9,287 nucleotides of DNA from Pseudomonadota bacterium (lineage in GTDB: Bacteria > Pseudomonadota > Gammaproteobacteria > SZUA-229): positions 1 to 9,287 of the forward strand of contig DAOVJH010000031.1 of assembly GCA_030673345.1 (NCBI GenBank). The letters run 5' to 3'. Below are positions 1 through 7,060 of this stretch, piece after piece. The stretch's first letter is position 1, and each line of letters starts with the position of its first letter. Under the pieces are notes generated by a model. The model was not told the DNA's origin. It saw only the letters and a program-made list of their open reading frames with translations, and did no database searches. The position numbers were made by a program, and so were the translations under genes.

Positions 1-102
1 CAATGATTGGAACCGCTTATATTTTGATAAAAACTATAATTTTCAATTGTTTATAAAATAAAATGTTAGACTCTTGTTAGCTAATAAAAATGACGAAACG
101 TA
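1..102 (+). promoter_or_regulatory. AT-rich upstream region of the HD-GYP gene with a possible -10 box
   Basis: This stretch has no gene visible on either strand that I would trust. A perfect TATAAT lies at 35-40, but no good -35 box sits 16-18 bp upstream (the closest, TTGGAA at 7-12, is 22 bp away), so a sigma-70 promoter is only tentative. Two copies of TGTTAG (64-69 and 75-80) are spaced 11 bp apart, and the second runs into the 8-bp palindrome TTAGCTAA (77-84), which could be a regulator site. No convincing Shine-Dalgarno sequence precedes the ATG at 103. Confidence 0.3.
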
Positions 103-3039
103 ATGATGGAAAGTGATAAAGGTAAAAGATACACGCTACAGATCGCCATAAGTACATTGTTCATCGCGATAACCGTTATTTTAGGCATTATCCTGAGCTG
201 GCAGAGTTTTAAGAAAACGTCTGATATCATGCTGGACTCTGCTGATGACCTATACAAGCAGATTACCCAGGAACTTACTCTCGATTTCAAAGCAACCTAC
301 GGTCCGATTGTCGGCGGTTTAAGCCAGTTTCGCCTGTCACCGATTATCAGTGCAAAAACTTATGATGAGCGAATTGCTTATCTAGCTAATTTCAAGGCCG
401 TTCTTCAATCAGATCACTCCGTTTTTGCAGCCGGTATCGCCTATAAAAATGGTGATTATCTGGGTGTCTCGTGGGTAGACGCTGATTATGTGCGTGAGAA
501 ATACAGTGTTCCTGATGGTGCGGTCTATGTCGTCTTCTACCTGAAAAGTTCAGAATCAGAACCGGGTTTTGAGAAGGGGAGGATGTATGTTATCTATTTT
601 GATGAAAAACTAAATGAGATATCTCGAAGTGCCGGTGAGCCATCACAGTTCGACCCGCGTTTGCGTCCCTGGTATCTGCAGGCGACTGATATTCCGCATG
701 CCACTAAACCATATCTGTTCTATGACAGCAAAGTAGTCGGTCTGACTGCGATGAGCAAGACCAGCGAACCGGGTGCAGTAGTGGTGTTTGATATAACGCT
801 GGAAAATCTGAGCAAGACGATCTCAAAATATCTGGTAACGCCCAGCTCAGAGGTGGTGCTGATTAATGCAGACGGCCAAACTTTTGCGTATAAACATCAG
901 GATAGAGTCGTCGTGAGTGATTCTAAAACGGCTGAGGGTGAAACACTGCAGCTGGCTGATCTGACACAGCTTGGCAGTAGTGTGCTGGAACATGTCAGTG
1001 AATTTATCGAAGTAAAAGAACATGATTTTGACTTTGAATATGAGGGTATGCCCTGGGTTGGCAGCATGCGTATCGTCGCGAAGCCGGGCGGTGTTGATCT
1101 GTATGCGCTGATGCTTTCACCTGTCGAAGAACTGGTGGCCGATGCTGTCGCTATCCGTTGGCAGTTAATAATGATCGTGCTCGTCGTGGTTATTATTTTT
1201 ATACCGGTTATCTGGTTTGTCTCGAAGAGGATATCGACGCCGCTGAATCTTCTGTCACAGGAAGCTGAAGCTATTTCGCGGTTTGAATTTGAAGAAACAG
1301 CACCGCAGGCCTCGTTCATAAAAGAAGTTCATAAGCTCGACTCAGCGATGGAGCTGATGAAATCAACCATCAATAAGTTCATCAAGCTGATCAATTCATT
1401 AGCCGGTGAGCAGGATCTCGATGCCCTGTTAAAAAGTATAACGCAGGAGACGATGCTGATCAGTCAGTCCGATGCCGCCGTGATCTACTTGATGGATGAG
1501 CAGGATGATCTGTTAAAAGCAGATTTTTTATGCAGCAGGGATAACAGCGAGATAAAGATCGATGGCTTACATGCAATGACCCTGCAGGAAGCAAAATCGC
1601 TGTTGCTTGATGATGACGTAAACAAGAGCAGTGTGATCAATCTGGATGAAAATACTGATAATAAATTAATCCCATTGCTCGATGTATTAGGTACCGAAGC
1701 GTTAACCGTTATCGTCCTGCCGTTACAGAACCGAAATACTGAAATTATTGGCCTGTTATGCCTGGTGTTTCCAGGTGGTGAGTCTGATATACGGTCCAGC
1801 AATATCGAGTTTGTCGAAGCGTTGTCCGGTTTTGCCGCGGTGACACTGGAAAGCCGGCAGCTATTTAATATGCAGGAAGCTTTGCTGCATGCTTTTATAA
1901 AATTGATCGCTGGTGCCATCGATGCCAAGTCGCCGTATACAGGTGGCCACTGTACGCGTGTTCCAGAGATCACGCTGATGCTGGCTAAAGCGGCTTGTGA
2001 CAGCAATGAAGGCAAGTATAAAGATTTTGAACTGAGTGAAGAACAATGGGAAGAGCTGAGCATTGCTGGCTGGCTGCATGACTGCGGTAAAGTTACTACG
2101 CCAGAATATGTCGTGGATAAGGCGACCAAGCTGGAGACGATCTATGACCGTATCCATGAGATAAGGATGCGTTTTGAAGTATTAAAACGTGATGCTGAGA
2201 TCGATTGCTGGCAACAGATAGCGGCTGGCGGGGACAAGCAGCAACTGCTTGAGGATCTGGCTAAACAGCAGAGAGAGATCGATGATGATTTCGCATTTGT
2301 TGCTGACTGTAATGTCGGCGGTGAATTCATGGTGGATGAGAAGATAGAGAGGCTGCAGACACTTGCCGAGAAAACCTGGAAGCGTACGCTGGATGATAAT
2401 CTGGGTCTGTCGTGGGAAGAGCGAGGCCGCAAAAAGAAAAGTGGTACGGTATTACCGGTAGAAGAAAAATTGCTGGCAGATAAGCAGGAGCATCTGATCG
2501 TGCGTCACGAGATGGATAAGATACCGCCAGATAATCGTTGGGGGTTTAAGGTCGAAATGCCGGAATATAAGTATAACCGCGGTGAGCTGTACAACCTTTC
2601 GGTGAAGAAAGGTACCTTGAGTGAAGAAGAGCGCTATATGATAAACGGCCATATGATACAGACCATTATCATGCTGGATAATCTGCCTTATCCGAAAAGC
2701 CTGCGTAACGTACCGTTGATTGCGGGCAGCCACCACGAAACCATGGATGGTAAAGGTTATCCTAAACGGCTGATGATGACAGAGCAGCCGGAGACAGCGC
2801 GTATGATGGTTATCGCGGATATATTTGAAGCGCTGACTGCTTCTGACCGGCCGTATAAAAAGGAAAAATCTTTAAGTGAGTCACTGCGTATCCTCGGTTT
2901 TATGCGAGATGATAACCATATCGATGCGGACCTGTTCGACCTGTTTTTAAGGAGTGGCGTCTACCTCGAGTACGCTAATAAATTTCTTTCGTCTTCACAG
3001 ATAGATGAAGTGAACATCGAAGACTACCTGTCTCGATAA
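103..3039 (+). CDS. Membrane HD-GYP phosphodiesterase-type sensor (dCache-HAMP-GAF-HD-GYP)
   Basis: This 978-residue protein is a predicted transmembrane signalling enzyme of the HD-GYP family, whose known activity is hydrolysis of cyclic-di-GMP or related cyclic dinucleotides. Visible parts in order are: a first membrane helix at about 11-33; a large periplasmic dCache-type sensor at about 40-345 with the family signature DPRLRPWY at 184-191; a second membrane helix at about 354-375; a HAMP linker at about 374-428; a GAF domain at about 432-587; and HD-GYP from about 594. HD-GYP hallmarks are GGH at 614-616, the HD pair H659-D660 followed by CGK, H850, H877-H878, DGKGYP at 882-887, and D906 in IADIFEALT. 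A charged, helical insertion of about 155 residues (about 680-835) splits the domain after the HD motif; I recall a similar long form in Vibrio and Shewanella homologues. An in-frame TGA at 91-93 limits the start to ATG 103 or 106. The PAS sensor gene follows 23 bp later on the same strand. The fold is clear; substrate and ligand are inferred. Confidence 0.9.
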   Translation: MMESDKGKRYTLQIAISTLFIAITVILGIILSWQSFKKTSDIMLDSADDLYKQITQELTLDFKATYGPIVGGLSQFRLSPIISAKTYDERIAYLANFKAVLQSDHSVFAAGIAYKNGDYLGVSWVDADYVREKYSVPDGAVYVVFYLKSSESEPGFEKGRMYVIYFDEKLNEISRSAGEPSQFDPRLRPWYLQATDIPHATKPYLFYDSKVVGLTAMSKTSEPGAVVVFDITLENLSKTISKYLVTPSSEVVLINADGQTFAYKHQDRVVVSDSKTAEGETLQLADLTQLGSSVLEHVSEFIEVKEHDFDFEYEGMPWVGSMRIVAKPGGVDLYALMLSPVEELVADAVAIRWQLIMIVLVVVIIFIPVIWFVSKRISTPLNLLSQEAEAISRFEFEETAPQASFIKEVHKLDSAMELMKSTINKFIKLINSLAGEQDLDALLKSITQETMLISQSDAAVIYLMDEQDDLLKADFLCSRDNSEIKIDGLHAMTLQEAKSLLLDDDVNKSSVINLDENTDNKLIPLLDVLGTEALTVIVLPLQNRNTEIIGLLCLVFPGGESDIRSSNIEFVEALSGFAAVTLESRQLFNMQEALLHAFIKLIAGAIDAKSPYTGGHCTRVPEITLMLAKAACDSNEGKYKDFELSEEQWEELSIAGWLHDCGKVTTPEYVVDKATKLETIYDRIHEIRMRFEVLKRDAEIDCWQQIAAGGDKQQLLEDLAKQQREIDDDFAFVADCNVGGEFMVDEKIERLQTLAEKTWKRTLDDNLGLSWEERGRKKKSGTVLPVEEKLLADKQEHLIVRHEMDKIPPDNRWGFKVEMPEYKYNRGELYNLSVKKGTLSEEERYMINGHMIQTIIMLDNLPYPKSLRNVPLIAGSHHETMDGKGYPKRLMMTEQPETARMMVIADIFEALTASDRPYKKEKSLSESLRILGFMRDDNHIDADLFDLFLRSGVYLEYANKFLSSSQIDEVNIEDYLSR

Positions 3040-3046
3040 CTTTTTT
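3016..3046 (+). terminator. Possible intrinsic terminator or attenuator at the end of the HD-GYP gene
   Basis: A hairpin can form from ATCGA-(A)-GAC at 3016-3024 and GTCTCGAT at 3030-3037. It gives eight base pairs with one bulged A and a TACCT loop. It is followed by AAC and then a run of six T at 3041-3046. It overlaps the stop codon (TAA 3037-3039) and lies just before the next gene on the same strand, so if active it would reduce read-through into the PAS gene rather than end the unit fully. The stem is modest and the T-run is three bases away, so this is tentative. Confidence 0.4.
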
Positions 3047-3062
3047 ACTGGATGAGCTAGAT

Positions 3063-4085
3063 ATGTTTTCTGACCGTTTTAAATATATTATTTTTCTTGG
3101 CTTCGTCGCGGTCATGCTGTTGATGGTCGCTGTGGTTGTAGTGGGCAATCAACAGATGGGTGCTATCAATCGAAGCATGGAGACGATCGTCAATGAATAT
3201 AATGTTAAGACCGGTTATATCAGCACGATGAGTACGACGGTGCGTGAGCGGTCGATGAGGCTGTTGCAGATGGTTAGTACGCGGGATCCGTTCGCCCGTG
3301 AAGAGCAATATATGTACTTCAATCAGCTGGCTACAAAATTTGTAATCACAAGGGTGAGCATGAAAGACCTGGGCCTCGATGATGAGGAGTCACGGTTTTT
3401 ATCAGAGCAGCAGCAATATGCGGTCAAGTCTTCCGAGTTGCAGGACGCTGTCGTTCAGCTGCTCTATGATGATGACGTCGTCAGTGCAAGCCGCATGCTT
3501 CTGGATGAAGCTATCCCGGCTCAACATCATGTGCTGGAACAGCTCACGCATATGCTCGAGTATCAGCAGATGTCGGCGAGAAAGGCGCTGGATGAAGCCA
3601 ATAGATCTTATGAGAGGACTCAGGTGCAGGTCGGTTTTTTGATGCTCGGTGCATTGATCATCAGTCTATCCATCATAGTCCATGTTATAAGAGGCGCGGC
3701 GCGTTTTAATAAAGCATTGTTAGCACGGACTGCTTTAAGTGCAATCGATGAAGCGATCATCCTGGTAGATGCAGAAGGCTGTATCAATTTCATGAATTTA
3801 CAAGCTGAACAATTAGCTGGTTGGCTGTCAGCTGAAGTAGAAGGCAGGGATTTTCTCGATGCGCTTAAGGTATCGAATAAAAATGGCAAACAGAATGGCA
3901 GTGCACATCTGCAGAGTGTCTTTCTGAGGCGGAGGGAGCTGACAAAGGTTAGTAATATTTTATTGCAGGGTCGGTCCGGTGAGCAGTGTAATACGGACTT
4001 TTCAGTAACGCCGGTTTTTGACGAAGATGGTGAGCGTGCCGGTTCAGTGCTGGTCTTTCGTAAAGCGGGCACGAAAGCGGCATGA
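3063..4085 (+). CDS. Membrane sensor with four-helix-type periplasmic domain and single PAS domain, no output domain
   Basis: This is a 340-residue protein of unknown function. It has a membrane helix at about 8-28, a mostly helical periplasmic region of about 155 residues (29-187) resembling 4HB_MCP-type sensors, a second membrane helix at about 190-208, and a cytoplasmic PAS domain at about 219-333. The periplasmic segment, with features such as INRSME, NVKT, ERS, DPFAREE and EAIPAQ, reminds me of the N-terminal halves of 4HB-PAS-GGDEF(-EAL) proteins. Here the reading frame stops (TGA 4083-4085) right after the last PAS strand, SVLVFRK. There is no GGDEF, EAL, HD-GYP, kinase or methyl-accepting domain, and mreD begins 18 bp further on the other strand, so no detached output domain remains. 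A GGA/GAG-rich stretch at 3050-3056 is a plausible ribosome binding site for ATG 3063. Placed 23 bp after the HD-GYP gene, it is probably co-transcribed with it. It could be a partner sensor for that protein or a truncated remnant; the intact frame favours a gene that is still expressed. Confidence 0.8.
   Translation: MFSDRFKYIIFLGFVAVMLLMVAVVVVGNQQMGAINRSMETIVNEYNVKTGYISTMSTTVRERSMRLLQMVSTRDPFAREEQYMYFNQLATKFVITRVSMKDLGLDDEESRFLSEQQQYAVKSSELQDAVVQLLYDDDVVSASRMLLDEAIPAQHHVLEQLTHMLEYQQMSARKALDEANRSYERTQVQVGFLMLGALIISLSIIVHVIRGAARFNKALLARTALSAIDEAIILVDAEGCINFMNLQAEQLAGWLSAEVEGRDFLDALKVSNKNGKQNGSAHLQSVFLRRRELTKVSNILLQGRSGEQCNTDFSVTPVFDEDGERAGSVLVFRKAGTKAA
4055..4077. repeat. 7-bp inverted repeat at the convergent gene ends
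   Basis: CTTTCGT at 4055-4061 is complementary to ACGAAAG at 4071-4077, with a 9-base loop. It lies inside the last codons of the PAS gene and 27-49 bp beyond the mreD stop. It could form an RNA hairpin in either transcript, but no T-run follows on either strand, so it is not a standard intrinsic terminator. The two convergent genes have no other visible termination signal in their 18-bp gap. Confidence 0.25.
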
Positions 4086-4103
4086 AGATGCTGGCGTGGC
4101 CTG

Positions 4104-4592
4104 CTACTGAAAATGTTTTTCGACGCTGAATTTTCTGCGCAGGTCTCTCAGTATCAGGTAAGTCCACGGCCATAACAGCGTACTCGTGATAGTCGGCATA
4201 AAGTATAACCAGCTGTCCGGTGCGTGACCCAGCATGCCATCGACCCATAACGACAGTAACTGTTTTATGAGAAGCAAGAAGAAGATGACGATAGCCTGCT
4301 GCATCAGTGACGCAACGCGTAGGCGCTGATGCTGAATATGAATAACGTATATGACTAGCACCATGCCGATGGCATGCTGTCCCATCAGGGTGCCATAACT
4401 CACATCCAGCAGTAATCCTGTAAACCATGCTACGGTAACGCCGATCCTCGCAGGTACGGCCATGGCCCAGTAGATTAATACCAGTGTTACCCATTCAGGC
4501 CTGAATTCGACCGCCCAGTCGGGCAGTGGCATGATGGCGAGCATGAATGCACCGATGATCGTCATCATGCCGATACGCAGGGTCTTATTCAC
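4104..4592 (-). CDS. mreD: Rod shape-determining protein MreD
   Basis: This 162-residue inner-membrane protein belongs to the elongation machinery that works with MreC and MreB in lateral-wall synthesis. It is strongly hydrophobic with about five membrane segments. It carries the MreD pattern PLPDWAVEFRPEWVTLVLIY at 22-41, then R-x-G near 49-51, AWFTGLLLDVSYGTLMGQHA at 55-74, and a basic C-terminal tail (LRDLRRK). Length is normal for the family. The start is a GTG (4592-4590) overlapping the mreC stop by 8 bp, with AGAGG five bases upstream; the next in-frame ATG codons are residues 9 and 10 and lack such a site. The overlap suggests translational coupling to mreC. In Pseudomonas the genes after mreD are maf and rng as I recall; here they are replaced by the convergent sensor genes. 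Confidence 0.95.
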   Translation of the reverse strand: MNKTLRIGMMTIIGAFMLAIMPLPDWAVEFRPEWVTLVLIYWAMAVPARIGVTVAWFTGLLLDVSYGTLMGQHAIGMVLVIYVIHIQHQRLRVASLMQQAIVIFFLLLIKQLLSLWVDGMLGHAPDSWLYFMPTITSTLLWPWTYLILRDLRRKFSVEKHFQ

Positions 4593-5535
4593 GGTTGCCT
4601 CTGCGCTGGTCTGATCTTTTTTCTTTTGTTACGCTTTGCTCTTTATCTGAATCAGCGTCGGCATTCTGGCCGTCTGCTATATCGTCAGCCTTGGTAACCG
4701 GTTCAGCCTGTTCGGCCTTGTTTCGCCATACCAGTAATACCTCTCGGCTCTTGTCCAGCTGCGCGTGTGGTTTTGCTTCGATGAGGGCAAATGATTCACC
4801 GGCCGGGCGCTCGACTTTACTGATGATTGCGACCGGGAAATTAGGCGGGAAAGTTCCTCCCAGGCCCGAAGTAATGAGTAAGTCGCCAACCTTTATATCA
4901 ACGCTTTGCGGCAGGTGCCGCAGATTGAGCTGATCAATTTTTCCGCTGCCAGAAGCGATAGCGCGCAGACCGGTACGATTTACCTGTACGGGGATAGCAT
5001 GGCTGGCATCAGTGATCAGCATCGCAGTCGAAGACAATGGCCCAACATGTATGACCTGACCCATGATACCCAGAGCGTCGATGATAGGCTGTCCCGGGTG
5101 GACATCGTTGCTGCTGCCCTTGTTGAGCAGTATCAGTTGCCGGTATGGATCGACATCGACGTTGATGATCTCGGAGATGAGCAGGCGTTCAGTCGTCTTC
5201 GGGATGGCGCTGAGTAATTTACGCAGGCGGTCGTTTTCTTTTTCGATGATATCCAGTTTTTGTAGTTGCACCCTGTTTTCGAGATGTCGTGCCTGAAACT
5301 CACGATTTTTTTCGAGCAATGTCTGCTGGGAGCTTAATGCTTCGTCTGCCCAGTAGAATAACCGTATGGGCAGGTCGATGCTGTATTGCAGGGGATAGAT
5401 GACACTGGATAGTGCGCTACGGACTATTTCTAAAGAGTGCCAGCGGTGGTCTACCGTCATCAAAGTGATAGAGGCGATTACAAGGACCGCCATGCGGACG
5501 GTTGCAGATGGGCCTCTAATAAATAATGTTTGCAT
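4585..5535 (-). CDS. mreC: Rod shape-determining protein MreC
   Basis: This 316-residue bitopic protein links cytoplasmic MreB to periplasmic penicillin-binding proteins. It has a short N-terminal cytoplasmic part beginning MQTLFIRGPS, a membrane helix at about 13-29, a periplasmic coiled coil at about 66-112, and the MreC beta-barrel region at about 115-270. Conserved stretches include PYRQLILLNKGS (130-141), the GIMGQVIHVG segment (156-165), AMLITDASHAIPVQVNRTGL (171-190) and GDLLITSGLGGTFP (217-230). The last 45 or so residues are a polar, charged tail rich in D, E, K and R, a variable region in the family. It starts 105 bp after mreB on the same strand and overlaps mreD by 8 bp, so the three form the usual mreBCD cluster. 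The ribosome binding site before ATG 5535 (GGGCAGG) is only fair. Confidence 0.95.
   Translation of the reverse strand: MQTLFIRGPSATVRMAVLVIASITLMTVDHRWHSLEIVRSALSSVIYPLQYSIDLPIRLFYWADEALSSQQTLLEKNREFQARHLENRVQLQKLDIIEKENDRLRKLLSAIPKTTERLLISEIINVDVDPYRQLILLNKGSSNDVHPGQPIIDALGIMGQVIHVGPLSSTAMLITDASHAIPVQVNRTGLRAIASGSGKIDQLNLRHLPQSVDIKVGDLLITSGLGGTFPPNFPVAIISKVERPAGESFALIEAKPHAQLDKSREVLLVWRNKAEQAEPVTKADDIADGQNADADSDKEQSVTKEKRSDQRRGNRE
4598..4602 (-). promoter_or_regulatory. Ribosome binding site deciding the mreD GTG start
   Basis: On the minus strand AGAGG lies within the mreC 3' end, five bases before GTG 4592-4590. It supports the GTG start over the downstream ATG codons and fits coupled translation of mreC and mreD. 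Confidence 0.7.
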
Positions 5536-5592
5536 GTGCCTGCCCTGAATTTACTGTCAGGTACTTATGGATTGGCGAAAATGGCCTGGCAC

Positions 5593-5621
5593 AAAAAGTT
5601 TTTCGTATAAACAAACTTTTT
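5593..5621 (-). repeat. 9-bp inverted repeat in the mreB-mreC spacer, possible weak terminator
   Basis: AAAAAGTTT at 5593-5601 is perfectly complementary to AAACTTTTT at 5613-5621, with an 11-base loop. It begins about 20 bases after the mreB stop on the transcribed (minus) strand. The stem has a single G-C pair and its T-run is part of the arm, so it is a poor classic terminator. It might still lower mreCD expression relative to mreB, or mark a processing site. The rest of the 105-bp spacer shows no other feature. Confidence 0.35.
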
Positions 5622-5640
5622 TATAGCCGTGCATCAGACC

Positions 5641-6702
<1,062 letters not shown>

Positions 6703-6707
6703 CTATT

Positions 6708-6728
6708 GTGTTCTTAAGGTGTTCTTAA
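6708..6728 (-). repeat. Tandem 10-bp direct repeat in the mreB leader
   Basis: GTGTTCTTAA occurs twice, at 6708-6717 and 6719-6728, with an 11-bp period (one helical turn). Read along the mreB transcript this is TTAAGAACAC twice, ending 17 bases before the ATG. It lies downstream of the likely promoter, so it may be a DNA operator, an RNA-binding site in the leader, or chance. Confidence 0.7.
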
Positions 6729-6770
6729 CGGCTGAAACTAAGACGGTAAAAGTCCTTAATTATTGTATTT

Positions 6771-6776
6771 ATTATA
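6771..6776 (-). promoter_or_regulatory. Possible -10 box of the mreB promoter
   Basis: The minus strand reads TATAAT here, 80 bp before the mreB ATG, and TACAAT again at 6767-6762. No clear -35 sits at the right spacing (17 bp upstream reads CACTCT), so the promoter is inferred mainly from the perfect -10 match and the position in the divergent region. Confidence 0.35.
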
Positions 6777-6805
6777 GTTATTCAATTAAATATAGAGTGT
6801 TTTGC

Positions 6806-6824
6806 CGAGATTGCCACAATCTCG
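6806..6824. repeat. Perfect 8-bp inverted repeat with 3-base centre (candidate operator)
   Basis: CGAGATTG at 6806-6813 and CAATCTCG at 6817-6824 are perfectly complementary around CCA. No T-run follows on either strand, so it is not an intrinsic terminator. Its position, about 115 bp from mreB and 235 bp from gatC and just upstream of the candidate mreB -10, fits a binding site for a dimeric regulator, although no regulator gene is in the window. Confidence 0.55.
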
Positions 6825-6923
6825 ACAGGAATTGCGCGTACTGTAGCAATCAGACTGCTATTGAGCAAGGTTTATTGCCACTATGTTGGCCTATATGTCA
6901 GTTTAGAACAGCGGGTAAAAGAC

Positions 6924-6945
6924 AAATTTTGATGAAATTTTGTTG
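6924..6945 (+). repeat. Tandem 11-bp near-repeat of A/T tracts before gatC
   Basis: AAATTTTGATG (6924-6934) is followed directly by AAATTTTGTTG (6935-6945), differing at one base, and then by AAAC. A/T tracts repeated every 11 bp suggest curved DNA or an UP-element-like site for RNA polymerase, next to the candidate gatC -35. Confidence 0.55.
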
Positions 6946-6967
6946 AAACGACCGTTTGGCTTATATT
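6940..6967 (+). promoter_or_regulatory. Candidate gatC promoter, upstream option
   Basis: TTGTTG at 6940-6945 and TATATT at 6962-6967 are separated by 16 bp. The -10 matches the sigma-70 consensus at five of six positions; the -35 is weaker. The phased A/T tracts lie at and above the -35. Transcription would start about 85 bases before the gatC ATG. Confidence 0.4.
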
Positions 6968-6977
6968 TATGGCGCGT

Positions 6978-7006
6978 TTGAGTAGAGCAAAAGGTCAAAA
7001 TATGGT
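6978..7006 (+). promoter_or_regulatory. Candidate gatC promoter, downstream option
   Basis: TTGAGT at 6978-6983 and TATGGT at 7001-7006 are exactly 17 bp apart, each matching the sigma-70 consensus at four of six positions. This would give a leader of roughly 45-50 bases before gatC. It competes with the upstream candidate and neither can be chosen from sequence alone. Confidence 0.3.
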
Positions 7007-7050
7007 ACTTTTCCGCCTCATTTTCACTTTATAAGTAAGTGAGCAAAAAC

Positions 7051-7055
7051 GGGAG
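7051..7055 (+). promoter_or_regulatory. Ribosome binding site of gatC
   Basis: GGGAG lies five bases before ATG 7061 and clearly supports that start. Confidence 0.75.
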
Positions 7056-7060
7056 TTACC

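Noticed and set aside
7..40. Sigma-54-like or full sigma-70 promoter before the HD-GYP gene
   Set aside because: TTGGAA to TATAAT spacing is 22 bp, and the GG/GC spacing of a sigma-54 site is not met.
90..116. Eight-codon leader ORF overlapping the HD-GYP start (ATG 90, TGA 114-116)
   Set aside because: No ribosome binding site is seen, and such short frames are common by chance.
1485..2129. Long open frame of 214 codons on the minus strand inside the HD-GYP gene
   Set aside because: It is the antisense shadow of a well-supported domain and is low-complexity and serine-rich, as expected from reverse-complement coding sequence.
4055..4077. Bidirectional intrinsic terminator between the PAS gene and mreD
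   Set aside because: The inverted repeat is real, but no T-run follows on either strand, so I list it only as a repeat.
3949..4494. 181-codon minus-strand frame overlapping mreD
   Set aside because: It lies in another frame over mreD, which has clear family motifs; the alternative product matches nothing I know.
4906..5217. Plus-strand open frame of 103 codons opposite mreC
   Set aside because: It is antisense to the conserved MreC barrel region and has no recognisable domain.
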